A stretch of 64,000 nt of DNA. Source: Pseudarthrobacter sulfonivorans (GTDB lineage Bacteria; Actinomycetota; Actinomycetes; Actinomycetales; Micrococcaceae). The notes below the pieces were generated by a model, which did not search any database, was not told the origin of the DNA, and saw only the letters and a list, made by a program, of their open reading frames with translations. The stretch covers positions 1 through 64,000 of the forward strand of contig NZ_JANFCZ010000015.1 in the NCBI RefSeq assembly GCF_024391045.1, in the 5' to 3' direction. Every line of letters begins with the position of its first letter. Positions within the stretch are counted from its first letter, which is position 1. Shown piece by piece: positions 42,791-51,852 of the stretch. The position numbers and the translations under genes are program-made.

Positions 42791-45685
42791 GTGGGGCTCA
42801 GTCTTGCGCCGGCCCCCGGCGGGCGCCGGCACGCTTTCCGTATCGCCCTGCGGATGGCGCGCCGCGATATCCGCCGGCACAAAGGGCGTTCACTGCTGAT
42901 CATCCTGCTCATCATGCTGCCGGTAGCCGCCATGACCGGGGCGCTCACACTGTTCGAGAGCACCCAGGAGACGGCAGCAGAACGGGTGGAGTACCAGCTG
43001 GGCACCACGCAGGCGCGGTTCCGGGCCATGGCGGCGCCCAACAGTTCCATGGTCCAGGATCCCGTTGACGAGACCCGGTTTGATTCCGCGAACTGGGACA
43101 GCGACCCCGCGTTCACGCCCCGGGATCCCCGGGAGATGATTCCCGCGGGCTACACCGTGCTCACGGAATCCGAGGTGGAACTGTCGGCGGAGGCTGGTGC
43201 TGCCGATGTGCCATTGCTCGGCCGGGCGGTGGACGCGCTGGATCCTGCTTTCACCGGAAAGTACACCCTGCTCCAGGGGAGGGCGCCCGCGAACGACACC
43301 GAAATTCTGGTCTCGCCCGGCCTGCTGGACCGGTTCGGGCTGGACCTGGGCGAAGACCTGACGACGTCGGCGGGGACGTTCGTTGCGGCTGGCACCCTGC
43401 GTGACGCAGGCTATTCCGACAACAACTCCATCGCGTACCTCAGGCCGGGGCAGGGCGCTTCGTCCAGCCGGGACGCGGCACCGCCCGCGGCTGGTACCGC
43501 GGCCGCAACCCTTCGATCCACGTTCTATTACGTGGTGGGCCCGGAACCGGTGACGTGGAACCAGATCCGGGCGGCCAACGCGGCGGGAGTGGCGGTGCTG
43601 TCCAGGTCAGTGGCGCTTGACCCGCCCCTGCCCGACCAGCGCCCGCCAGCCAGCCAGGGTGCGCAGTCCGCCGCGGCCGCCCCACTCGCAGCGTATGCAG
43701 GCGGCGCCCTCCTCGGCGCGCTGGCGCTCCTGGAGGTTGGCCTCCTGGCCGGTGCCTCGTTCGCCGTCGGTGCCAAGGGGCAGGTCCGGGACCTGGCGCT
43801 GCTGGCCGCGACGGGCGCCGAACCCCCCACTATCCGCTCGGTGGTGATGGCTGCCGGCCTGTGGCTCGGCGGCATAGGGGTTGCCGCCGGCGCGGTCCTG
43901 GGACTGGCCGCGGCCGCCGTGGTGGTCGGCGTCTTTCGCCTGAACGGGTCGGTCCGGTTTCCGGGGTTCCATCCCGACGCGCCGCTGACTGTGCTGGTCA
44001 TGGCCATGGGTTTTGCCGCCTGCCTGCTGGCCGCGCTTGCTCCGGCATGGCAGGTGGCGCGCCAGGCTGTGCTTGGCGCCCTTAAGTCCGGTCGTGCCCC
44101 GGCCCCTGCGGCCAAAGCTTCCACGGTGCTGGGCAGTATCCTCCTTGGCGTGGCCGCTGCGGCGCTCGCAGCGGGCACGTGGCTTGCCGTCAGCAGCGGG
44201 GACCCTGACGTATTCGCCGCCAGGACGCCCGTCATCGCCTGGCTGCTGCTGGGCGGGGCGGTACTGGGTGTTACGTCGCTGGTCCTGCTCACCGGCACCG
44301 TGGTGCGCATCCTGGCCCGGCTGGCAGGGCGGCTTCCGCTGGCGGGCCGGATGGCCGCCCGTGACGCGTCGCGGAACCGGAGCCGGACCGTGCCGGCGGT
44401 CGCCGCCGTCCTTGCGGCCGCCACCCTCGCCAGCGCCGGAATGGTCATGGCGTCCAGCCAGCAGGCGAACGAAGAACAGAACCACCAATGGTCCGGATTG
44501 CGGAACCAGGCCGTCCTGCCGTTGTTTGCCGGTCAGCCCGCGCTGGCTGACGGCACAGTGCCGGAACCGGTGCCGGTGGATCCTGCCACGCTGGTGTCAG
44601 CCCTGAAGGGGGTCCTGGACACCGTCGAATGGACCCACGTCCTGCGCACCCCCGCCATCAGGAACTGTGAGACCCGCCCGGAACGTATGGATGGGACACC
44701 CGCCCAGACGGCCACGTCCAGTTGCCTGCAATACTCGCTGGCAACCCCGGCGGGCAACGAGTGCCCGGTGACCGCGGGCCAGCGTGTCCTCGATCCTGAC
44801 GACTGGCGCTGCCGGGGAGCGATGCGCCCGCACGCCTCTCAAGGAAGCGTCGACTCCATGGTGGTCGGAACAGCGGAAGACGTCGAAAGGCTGTTTGGAA
44901 AGACTCCCACGGCGGAAGCACGCGACGTGCTGGCTGCCGGTGGCATGGTGGTGACCAACCCGGCCTTCGTGCGCAACGGGCACGCGTCCTTGGTGGCGCA
45001 TGACGTGCGCACGCCCCAGCCGTCGGTTCCCGGTTCGGATGCCTTCCAGGGATTCAGGGAGGCAGGGCGGACGGAAGTGGCCGCAGCGGTCCTGGAGCCG
45101 GCCGTCAGTATGCACTACTACGGAGTGATATCCCCGGCAGCTGCCGCGGCGGCCGGCATGCGGGTGGAAAGCGACGCCCTGCTGGTTCAGCTCAGCGCCT
45201 ACCCTGATGCCGCCCAAATGGACAAAGTCACGTCCGCATTCGCCGGAGTCTATAAGCACCGGTACGCGTCCATGTACGTGGAGCGCGGAGCCGAGCGGGA
45301 TGCCTCCCTGGTTCTCTGGTCCATCGTTGGCCTGGGTGCGCTGATCACCCTCAGCGCCGCAGGCATCACCACGGGGCTGTCCATGGCGGACTCGCGGAAA
45401 GACCATGTGACGCTGGCCGGCGTCGGTGCCGCCCCGCGGTTGCGCAAAGCGCTCGCGGGTTCGCAGGCGCTGATGACGGCAGGCCTCGGAACCGTGCTGG
45501 GAAGTGTTGCCGGGACTATCCCGGCGCTCCTGCTGGTGACTTCCACCGGGATGGCGCGTACCGCCGTCGTGCCCTGGCTTCAACTGGTGGCACTGCTGGT
45601 GGCGGTACCGTTGACCGGCGCCGCCCTGGCCTGGCTGTTTACGAGGGCGAAGCTGCCGGTGTCGCGCCGCGAGGTGGGGACCTGA
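42791..45685 (+). CDS. FtsX-like ABC permease
   Basis: A GTG start right after the ATPase stop gives 964 residues. One membrane helix (GRSLLIILLIMLPVAAMTGA, about 31-50) is followed by an extracytoplasmic domain, a first FtsX block (about 295-520, including LLAATGAEPPTIRSVVMAAG), a second large extracytoplasmic domain with several Cys residues (about 560-830), and a final FtsX block. With the ATPase it forms a type VII-like ABC machine that acts on envelope substrates or exports a toxic compound rather than importing nutrients. Upstream starts would overlap the ATPase gene in another frame. Confidence 0.9.
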   Translation: MGLSLAPAPGGRRHAFRIALRMARRDIRRHKGRSLLIILLIMLPVAAMTGALTLFESTQETAAERVEYQLGTTQARFRAMAAPNSSMVQDPVDETRFDSANWDSDPAFTPRDPREMIPAGYTVLTESEVELSAEAGAADVPLLGRAVDALDPAFTGKYTLLQGRAPANDTEILVSPGLLDRFGLDLGEDLTTSAGTFVAAGTLRDAGYSDNNSIAYLRPGQGASSSRDAAPPAAGTAAATLRSTFYYVVGPEPVTWNQIRAANAAGVAVLSRSVALDPPLPDQRPPASQGAQSAAAAPLAAYAGGALLGALALLEVGLLAGASFAVGAKGQVRDLALLAATGAEPPTIRSVVMAAGLWLGGIGVAAGAVLGLAAAAVVVGVFRLNGSVRFPGFHPDAPLTVLVMAMGFAACLLAALAPAWQVARQAVLGALKSGRAPAPAAKASTVLGSILLGVAAAALAAGTWLAVSSGDPDVFAARTPVIAWLLLGGAVLGVTSLVLLTGTVVRILARLAGRLPLAGRMAARDASRNRSRTVPAVAAVLAAATLASAGMVMASSQQANEEQNHQWSGLRNQAVLPLFAGQPALADGTVPEPVPVDPATLVSALKGVLDTVEWTHVLRTPAIRNCETRPERMDGTPAQTATSSCLQYSLATPAGNECPVTAGQRVLDPDDWRCRGAMRPHASQGSVDSMVVGTAEDVERLFGKTPTAEARDVLAAGGMVVTNPAFVRNGHASLVAHDVRTPQPSVPGSDAFQGFREAGRTEVAAAVLEPAVSMHYYGVISPAAAAAAGMRVESDALLVQLSAYPDAAQMDKVTSAFAGVYKHRYASMYVERGAERDASLVLWSIVGLGALITLSAAGITTGLSMADSRKDHVTLAGVGAAPRLRKALAGSQALMTAGLGTVLGSVAGTIPALLLVTSTGMARTAVVPWLQLVALLVAVPLTGAALAWLFTRAKLPVSRREVGT

Positions 45686-45708
45686 CCGGCCCCGACGCGG
45701 GGGAGCGG

Positions 45709-45736
45709 CCGCACTCCGTTACGGAGTCGGGTCTTT
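45709..45736 (+). terminator. Hairpin terminator after the ABC permease gene
   Basis: The short stem ACTCCG-TTA-CGGAGT, extended by CCG/CGG, is followed by GGGTCTTTT. It lies 25 bp after the permease stop. Confidence 0.65.
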
Positions 45737-45912
45737 TCCAACGGCAGGGGCAGGCCTACGGTAAGAGGCAGGAGTTCTGTCACTGAGCGCCTCAAGCCTG
45801 CCGTTCACCGCATGGACTCACGACGTTGGCGAGGGGCCGAGTTTGCGGTCATGCCGCGTTGGTAGGGTGCCTTGGAGCAACCGATGGAAGCAGCAATTCT
45901 CGAGGAGGAGAC

Positions 45913-48213
45913 ATGGCCAACAGGCCTGACGAACCGGCAGGTTCAGCGAAACGGGGCGGCCCGCTGACCGCCAACCCGGAACTCCCGCCCACAGCGGTGG
46001 ATGCGGCAGTTGCCGAGGCCGAAGAGAAGAAATGGACGCCGGCGAAGATCGCGCTGTGGGCGGCCATCGCCCTGCTCGGCGGTGTGGCCTGGTTTATGGT
46101 GGCCATCATCCGGGGCGAGACCGTCAACGCCATCTGGTTCGTGTTCGCCTCGGTCTGCACCTATCTGATCGGTTACCGCTTCTACTCCAAAGTGATCGAG
46201 CGGTACATCACCAAACCCGATGACCGCCGCGCCACACCGGCCGAGTACAAGGCCGACGGAAAGGACTATGTCCGGACCGACCGGAACGTCCTGTTCGGCC
46301 ACCATTTTGCCGCTATTGCAGGCGCCGGCCCCCTGGTCGGACCAATCCTCGCCGCCCAGATGGGTTACCTTCCCGGAACGATCTGGATCATCCTTGGCGT
46401 GGTCCTGGCCGGCGCAGTTCAGGACTACGTGGTGCTGTTCTTCTCCATGCGCCGCGGCGGCCGTTCCCTGGGCCAGATGGCCCGCGAAGAACTCGGCGTC
46501 ATCGGCGGCACGGCTGCGCTGATAGCCACACTGCTGATCATGGTCATCATCGTGGCGATCCTGGCACTCGTGGTGGTCAACGCCCTGGCGGAAAGCCCCT
46601 GGGGCGTCTTCTCGGTGGGCATGACCATTCCGATTGCCCTGTTCATGGGTGTCTACCTCCGTTTCCTCCGCCCCGGCAAGATCATGGAAGTCTCCCTGAT
46701 CGGCTTCGTGCTGCTGATGGCTGCCATCATCGGCGGCGGCCTGGTGGCCAATACCGAGTGGGGTGCCGCGTCCTTCACCCTGGACAAGGTCACCATCGCC
46801 TGGGGCCTCATCGTGTACGGATTCATCGCCGCCATCCTTCCCGTCTGGCTGCTGCTGGCACCGCGTGACTACCTGTCCACGTTCATGAAAATCGGCGTGA
46901 TCGTCATGCTGGCGCTGGCCATTATTGTGGTCCGCCCGGAGATCACGGTTCCGGCCTTCAGCGAGTTCGCAAGCCGGGACAACGGGCCGGTCTTCCCCGG
47001 CGCGTTGTTCCCGTTCCTGTTTGTCACCATCGCCTGCGGCGCCTTGTCGGGGTTCCACGCGCTGATCTCGTCCGGGACCACGCCCAAGCTGGTGGAGAAG
47101 GAACGTCAGACGCGCTACATCGGTTACGGCGGCATGCTCATGGAGTCCTTTGTGGCCATCATGGCGCTGGTTGCGGCCATCTCCATTGACCGCGGGCTTT
47201 ACTTCGCCATGAACTCGCCGGCCGCCCTGACCGGGGGAACCATTGAAACGGCAGCCACGTGGGTCAACAGCCTCGGCCTTTCCGGGGTCAACCTCAGCCC
47301 GGACCTGCTGTCGGAGACCGCGCGTAACGTCGGCGAGGAAAGCATCGTGTCCCGCACCGGCGGCGCACCCACCCTCGCGGTGGGGCTCGCCCACATCATG
47401 CAGCAGTTCGTCGGCGGGACGGCCATGATGGCGTTCTGGTACCACTTCGCCATCATGTTTGAGGCCCTGTTCATTCTGACCGCGGTCGACGCCGGCACGC
47501 GTGTGGCGCGCTTTATGCTGCAGGATTCCATCGGGAACTTTGTCCCGAAGTTCAAGGAGCATTCCTGGCGGCCCGGGGCATGGCTCTGCACCGCCGTCAT
47601 GGTGGCCGCGTGGGGGCTGGTGCTCCTGATGGGCGTGACGGATCCGCTGGGCGGCATCAACACGCTGTTCCCGCTGTTCGGCATCGCCAACCAGCTGCTG
47701 GCGGCCATTGCGCTGTCCGTGTGCCTGGCCATTGTGGCCAAACGGGGGAGCTTCAAGTACCTGTGGATCGTCGCGGTGCCGCTGGCGTTTGCGGCCGTGG
47801 TGACCATCACCGCGAGCTACCAGAAGATCTTCTCGTCCACGCCCGCCGTCGGCTATTTTGCCAACAACGCGGCGTTCAGCAAGGCGCTCGCCGACGGCAA
47901 AACCGAGTTCGGCACGGCCAAGAGCGTTGCGGCCATGGAAGCCGTGGTGCGCAACACTGCCATCCAGGGCTGGCTGTCAGTGATCTTCGTGGTGCTGAGC
48001 ATCATCGTGATCGCCATGGCCGTCGTGGCAACAGTGCGCGCCTTCCGGAACCAGCAGGCGGGGATCCCCAACGAGGACAACGAGGACCCGGCCCGTCCGT
48101 CCCGTGTCTTCGCTCCGGCCGGGCTGGTTGCCACACCGGCCGAGAAGGAACTGCTGGCCGAGTGGAACAAGCTGCCGGCCGAGCTGCGGTTTGAAAGGGC
48201 GGGTCACAACTGA
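45913..48213 (+). CDS. cstA: Carbon starvation protein A family transporter
   Basis: The 766-residue polytopic protein shows CstA landmarks: NAIWFVFASVCTYLIGYRFY, DRNVLFGHHFAAIAGAGPLVGP, LAAQMGYLPGTIWIILG, FHALISSGTTPKLVEKE and LFGIANQLLAAIAL. The family takes up peptides or pyruvate in starvation. A polar head of about 45 residues precedes the first membrane helix. The start has a strong GAGGAGGAG site. The following ybdD-like gene overlaps its stop by one base. Confidence 0.95.
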   Translation: MANRPDEPAGSAKRGGPLTANPELPPTAVDAAVAEAEEKKWTPAKIALWAAIALLGGVAWFMVAIIRGETVNAIWFVFASVCTYLIGYRFYSKVIERYITKPDDRRATPAEYKADGKDYVRTDRNVLFGHHFAAIAGAGPLVGPILAAQMGYLPGTIWIILGVVLAGAVQDYVVLFFSMRRGGRSLGQMAREELGVIGGTAALIATLLIMVIIVAILALVVVNALAESPWGVFSVGMTIPIALFMGVYLRFLRPGKIMEVSLIGFVLLMAAIIGGGLVANTEWGAASFTLDKVTIAWGLIVYGFIAAILPVWLLLAPRDYLSTFMKIGVIVMLALAIIVVRPEITVPAFSEFASRDNGPVFPGALFPFLFVTIACGALSGFHALISSGTTPKLVEKERQTRYIGYGGMLMESFVAIMALVAAISIDRGLYFAMNSPAALTGGTIETAATWVNSLGLSGVNLSPDLLSETARNVGEESIVSRTGGAPTLAVGLAHIMQQFVGGTAMMAFWYHFAIMFEALFILTAVDAGTRVARFMLQDSIGNFVPKFKEHSWRPGAWLCTAVMVAAWGLVLLMGVTDPLGGINTLFPLFGIANQLLAAIALSVCLAIVAKRGSFKYLWIVAVPLAFAAVVTITASYQKIFSSTPAVGYFANNAAFSKALADGKTEFGTAKSVAAMEAVVRNTAIQGWLSVIFVVLSIIVIAMAVVATVRAFRNQQAGIPNEDNEDPARPSRVFAPAGLVATPAEKELLAEWNKLPAELRFERAGHN

Positions 48214-48416
48214 TGAGCGCCGGCCTTGCCGCATTGGCCACAGGCTTCCGGGGTTTCGCCCGGTACTTCGGCGGCGTCATGGGGGCTGATGCATATGCCA
48301 AGTACCTCGAGCACTACCAGACGGCCGGTCACCAGGAGCCGCCGCTGACGGAGCGGGAGTTCTGGCGGGACCACACGGACCGGCAGGACGCCAACCCGCA
48401 GGGCCGATGCTGCTGA
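48213..48416 (+). CDS. YbdD/YjiX-family small protein
   Basis: The 67-residue protein (FGGVMGADAYAKYLEHYQTA; LTEREFWRDHTDRQDANPQ) matches the small partner usually encoded after cstA. Its ATG shares one base with the cstA TGA, so translation is coupled. It ends in two cysteines, as many family members do. Its role with CstA is not established. Confidence 0.88.
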   Translation: MSAGLAALATGFRGFARYFGGVMGADAYAKYLEHYQTAGHQEPPLTEREFWRDHTDRQDANPQGRCC

Positions 48417-48476
48417 ACGTGCCGTGCAGTGTCATCGACTGGACCCGGCGTAGCCGGCGCGTGAGAGTATGAACGC

Positions 48477-49130
48477 ATGAGCGATCCGAACGACACTCAG
48501 CCTGACGACATTCCAGTGGAGGGCACCACCCTCGACAACGGCGGACCGGCCGAGCCGGGCGCGGCCGGGCCCGTCCCAACGGGTCCGGCTGCTGCCGGGG
48601 CGGCCGCCGGCAAGGACAAGCGCAGCAGCCTGCAGGACCTGGTGGACGAGCCTGCGAAAGTCATGCGGATCGGCACCATGATCCGGCAACTCCTGGAAGA
48701 AGTTAAGTCGGCTCCGCTGGACGAAGCCGCCCGCGGACGCCTGGCCGAGATCCACGAGCGTTCCATCAAGGAGCTGGAGGACGGGCTGGCCCCGGAGCTC
48801 GTGGCGGAACTGGAACGCATCAGCCTGCCTTTCCCGGACAACGCCACGCCGTCGGACGCGGAGCTCCGGATCGCCCAGGCGCAGCTGGTGGGGTGGCTTG
48901 AGGGTCTCTTCCACGGCATCCAAACAGCCATCGCTGCCCAGCACGCCGCCCGGGAGCATGCCGTCGCCCAGATGCAGCTGAAGCAGTTGCCGCCGGGGAC
49001 CATGATTGCCCCGGGCGTAGTCATCGGGGAGAACGGGGAACCGCAGCGGGCCACTGCAGGGCAGCGCCCCGGTGCAGGGACGCCAGGCCGGCCGGAGGAC
49101 CCGGACCACGGCCCCGGCCAGTACCTCTAG
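48477..49130 (+). CDS. bpa: Bacterial proteasome activator Bpa/PafE
   Basis: The 217-residue protein has a disordered head, a helical core (SSLQDLVDEPAKVMRIGTMI through IAAQHAAREHAVAQMQLKQ) of the DUF2587 family and ends in GQYL, the motif that docks into the alpha-ring of the 20S proteasome. Bpa forms a ring and opens the proteasome gate without ATP. Its presence implies a proteasome elsewhere in the genome. Confidence 0.93.
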   Translation: MSDPNDTQPDDIPVEGTTLDNGGPAEPGAAGPVPTGPAAAGAAAGKDKRSSLQDLVDEPAKVMRIGTMIRQLLEEVKSAPLDEAARGRLAEIHERSIKELEDGLAPELVAELERISLPFPDNATPSDAELRIAQAQLVGWLEGLFHGIQTAIAAQHAAREHAVAQMQLKQLPPGTMIAPGVVIGENGEPQRATAGQRPGAGTPGRPEDPDHGPGQYL

Positions 49131-49136
49131 GTTTTC

Positions 49137-49613
49137 GTGGGGTTCTTTACCGCCGCCCGCCAGGGGCGCAAGGATGACGCCGAGCTCGGCAAGGGTCTGT
49201 GGCGCCGCGCCCACGATCGGTTCCACCGGGGTTTGGACCGCTATCACCAGGTGCTTGAGGGTGTGGAAGACGATCAGCTCTACGCCGAACTGGTGGAGAT
49301 CGCCAATGAGCTGACCGGGCTCCTGGAACGTGTCCGCACCATCTGCGTTGAGGCTCAGCGGCGCTCACCCAGCGACGGGCTCGACATTCCCGGAGCGTTG
49401 GCCGGTGTGCACAGGTCCCTGTCCAAGGCGGGTAACTCGCTGGCCACCACGGCCGAGGCTGCCGCCATGCTGCGGCTCGCCGTCGGACCGGTCCCGGTAG
49501 GGGCGGCCTCGGTGCGCCGCCGCGCGGAATCGGTGTTTGAGCAGGTGGCCGACGCCGAGCGACGCCTCGCAGAGGATGCCGCCGGCGGGCCGTCGGAGTC
49601 GCACGCCGGCTGA
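49137..49613 (+). CDS. Hypothetical helical protein
   Basis: A GTG start 6 bp after bpa gives 158 residues, mostly helical (LGKGLWRRAHDRFHRGLDRY; LYAELVEIANELTGLLERV; VFEQVADAERRLAEDA). No family recognised. The close spacing suggests co-transcription with bpa. Confidence 0.75.
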   Translation: MGFFTAARQGRKDDAELGKGLWRRAHDRFHRGLDRYHQVLEGVEDDQLYAELVEIANELTGLLERVRTICVEAQRRSPSDGLDIPGALAGVHRSLSKAGNSLATTAEAAAMLRLAVGPVPVGAASVRRRAESVFEQVADAERRLAEDAAGGPSESHAG

Positions 49614-49664
49614 GGCACACTCCGACTGCGGGGGCACTCCGGCTTCGGGGCCGGCCGGGAAGCC

Positions 49665-49850
49665 TCAGGCGGCGAGACGTGCCTGTTCCGTGGCGATTTC
49701 GTCAATGACGGCCCAGGCTTCCTCGCCCGTGCACTGCCGGGTGGCGAACCGCTCGGCTTCCAGCCGGGAGTCGAAAGTTTCGTAGCGGATCCGGCCACAG
49801 TCAGTGTCGAAGTACGTGACGTGGTATTCGTGAGCGACGTTGTTTTCCAT
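49665..49850 (-). CDS. Small hypothetical protein
   Basis: The 61-residue protein starts MENNVAHEYHVTYFDTDCGR and continues with FDSRLEAERFATRQCTGEE; it is acidic and looks folded (beta strand, then helices). A longer start at 49883 is possible; neither has a clear ribosome-binding site. No family recognised. Confidence 0.6.
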   Translation of the reverse strand: MENNVAHEYHVTYFDTDCGRIRYETFDSRLEAERFATRQCTGEEAWAVIDEIATEQARLAA

Positions 49851-49889
49851 AAATCCAGTCTGCAACCGGGGTCTGACATTCACCGGTCA

Positions 49890-50900
49890 TCAGTCCCGCG
49901 TGTTGCCCAGCCTAAGTACCCGCTCCTGCGCGAGCACGGCTGAACGCTGGGCTTTTTCGGCTGCCCTTGCCGCCTGCTTTGCTTCGGCCGCGGCCGTGGA
50001 CAGTCCCTTCCGGGCAGTGTCCAGCTGTTCCTCGGCGCTCTTCAGCCGTACCCGAAGGCCGAGGGTTTCGCGGGTCAGCGCGGCCACCTCTTCCTCCGTT
50101 TCCGCCAGTTGATCCCGCCGTTCCGTCGCCAGCGCGGCAGCCTCCTCCTCCGCTGCCTTGGCGTCGGCCAGGACGGCCTTGGCCTTCTCCAAAGCGGTAG
50201 GGGACGTCCGCCGGGGAGTCTCCCGGACAGCCTTGAGGCGCGGCTGGTCTGACGGCGGGCGGATGGTGACTGCCGCCGTCGGACGCTGTTTCTGTGCGTG
50301 CTCCGGTCCCGACTCAGGTTCGGCGCGCGGTACAGAGTCGGCGCGCGGTTCGGCCACAGCCCCGGGAACCGGCACAGCCCCGGGAACTGCCACGGCGCCG
50401 TCGAGATCCACCGTATCCACGCCGTCGGCTGACAGTGTCCTGACCAGGAGCCCGCTGCGGACGGCGGCCGCCGCTCCCTCGTCCGCGATGAGCGCCCCCA
50501 GCGTCCGCTCGACGTCGGCGGCGATAGGAGCGCTGATGGCGCGTCCGTGGCGCTCCGCGACTGAGCGGGCGGTATCGACGGCGTCACCTAGCAGGGCGCG
50601 GCGCTCCCGTACCAGTTCACGGAGGGCGCCGGCGTTGAAGGAAGACTGTGCGGCGCGCATCCGCTGCCCGAGGTCGGCGAGGCGCGCGAGGACCGAAGGC
50701 TCATGCGCCGCCATCATGTTGACGGCCCAAGCCGCCACGGAGGGCTTCGGCAGGGCCTTGACGGCGGCGGGGAGTTCCTTTCCGGACCCGGTGGCGGCTT
50801 TGGCCGCGGCTGTCCTGGCCGCCATGAACCCGTCAAATGGCACGGCATACAGTTCCAACGCGATGGCCGTGAGCGCCGTATCCTCCATGGAGGCCATCAT
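49890..50900 (-). CDS. Hypothetical coiled-coil protein
   Basis: The 336-residue protein has a helical N-terminal region (about 1-150; VKALPKPSVAAWAVNMMAAH), a Pro/Glu-rich linker, and a C-terminal coiled coil (about 235-325; AKAAEEEAAALATERRDQLA, LRVRLKSAEEQLDTARKGLS). It is common in actinobacteria as an uncharacterised protein. The start at MMASMEDTAL could move to the inner MEDTAL. Confidence 0.75.
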   Translation of the reverse strand: MMASMEDTALTAIALELYAVPFDGFMAARTAAAKAATGSGKELPAAVKALPKPSVAAWAVNMMAAHEPSVLARLADLGQRMRAAQSSFNAGALRELVRERRALLGDAVDTARSVAERHGRAISAPIAADVERTLGALIADEGAAAAVRSGLLVRTLSADGVDTVDLDGAVAVPGAVPVPGAVAEPRADSVPRAEPESGPEHAQKQRPTAAVTIRPPSDQPRLKAVRETPRRTSPTALEKAKAVLADAKAAEEEAAALATERRDQLAETEEEVAALTRETLGLRVRLKSAEEQLDTARKGLSTAAAEAKQAARAAEKAQRSAVLAQERVLRLGNTRD

Positions 50901-50921
50901 AGGCGGAGCCCACGGCGCCTT

Positions 50922-51143
50922 TCAGGGGCGCGCCGGCACCCGTCGAGGGCCCCTGCGGCGTATTTTCAGTCTTCCGGGGCCTCGGGGCTCTTTCCTTCGC
51001 CCGGCGCCGTGAGCGCTCCTGCGCGGTGCTCTCAGCCCTGCCCGCCGTTCCGAGCGGCCCAGGAGGCTCAGCATGCTAATGATGATGCCCATCCAAAGCA
51101 CTGCAGCACCCAGGACAATACAGATCAAGACCAAAGTCTGCAT
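50922..51143 (-). CDS. Small single-TM protein with basic tail
   Basis: A 73-residue protein starts MQTLVLICIVLGAAVLWMGI at an ATG preceded by AAGGG at good spacing, followed by a strongly basic tail (SERRAGLRAPRRSAHG, RRRGPRRVPARP). One membrane helix with a cytoplasmic positive tail is predicted. No family recognised. Part of a longer open frame that lacks its own start signal. Confidence 0.55.
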   Translation of the reverse strand: MQTLVLICIVLGAAVLWMGIIISMLSLLGRSERRAGLRAPRRSAHGAGRRKEPRGPGRLKIRRRGPRRVPARP

Positions 51144-51240
51144 ATGGCGCCCTTCGAAGCTAGCCCGTAACCGGGTGCGGTCCGCTCCCGGCCCGCACCC
51201 GGTGCAGTTGGCGGCACAAACACAAAGTCGGGTCGCCGGT

Positions 51241-51624
51241 TTACGCGACGTATTTCTGCAGCAGATCTGTAGTCTGCCGGCCGCATTTGGTGATCCGTGC
51301 AATGTTGGCGGCGGCCAGCTGTGGCAGCAGCCGGGCCGGTTCGGCGTGGTGGGTGTCAACCCGCAGGGAGTGCTCCAGATCGGTCGCAAACTCTGCAAGG
51401 CGTTCCGCGCCCACCATCTGGCTGGAGGACTTCAAGCTGAGGACCGCATCCAGGGCGCCCCTCAAATCTCCTGTGGTCAGGGTGAGGCGCACTTTTTCGG
51501 CCCTGTCGGGCAGCATCGCAATGAAGTTCAGGACGAAGTGCTTGCAGACATCTTCGTCGTCGAGGCCGTCCCGCAGCTTCTGCAGAACTGTCCGATCCAG
51601 CAACGGTAAAGCATTGGCGTCCAT
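51241..51624 (-). CDS. HPt-domain-like protein lacking the phosphoaccepting histidine
   Basis: The 127-residue protein is a four-helix HPt-like module. The conserved segment reads GDLRGALDAVLSLKSSSQMV, where an active HPt has AHTLKGSA; the His position is Leu (residue about 60). The following GAERLAEFATDLE fits the family. GGGGAAG precedes the ATG. It cannot accept phosphate at the usual site, so it may act as an anti-phosphotransfer or purely structural partner. No kinase or receiver gene is adjacent. Confidence 0.8.
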   Translation of the reverse strand: MDANALPLLDRTVLQKLRDGLDDEDVCKHFVLNFIAMLPDRAEKVRLTLTTGDLRGALDAVLSLKSSSQMVGAERLAEFATDLEHSLRVDTHHAEPARLLPQLAAANIARITKCGRQTTDLLQKYVA

Positions 51625-51706
51625 AATCTTCCCCGAGCGTCGACACACCTATCAACGTCCCCCAGGACATGTAATGGACGCTACTGGCTGGCATTGGCGA
51701 ACGCAC

Positions 51707-51721
51707 GAGTACGTGGTACTC
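51707..51721 (-). promoter_or_regulatory. Inverted repeat upstream of the HPt-like gene
   Basis: GAGTAC-GTG-GTACTC lies about 85 bp before the HPt-like start, next to a larger hairpin. It is a candidate operator; no regulator is assigned. Confidence 0.35.
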
Positions 51722-51734
51722 GATTTTGCGCGCG

Positions 51735-51768
51735 CCGACACCCGAATGGCGCGTCATTCGGGTGTCGG
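51735..51768. terminator. Hairpin between the GNAT-like and HPt-like genes
   Basis: A perfect 14-bp stem (CCGACACCCGAATG and its complement) with a 6-nt loop lies downstream of the GNAT-like gene. No T-tract follows on the minus strand, so it may be a terminator or a dispersed palindrome. Confidence 0.5.
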
Positions 51769-51852
51769 GTAAGTGCCCGGGGTGGCAGGCGCTGGTCTCC
51801 GGTGAACTCACGCCTCCCGTGAACCCGCGCCGCCGGTGAAATCCGCGTTGGA

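Noticed and set aside
45943..47562. A 539-codon open frame antisense to cstA
   Set aside because: His/Asp/Gly-rich shadow translation; cstA on the other strand is unmistakable.
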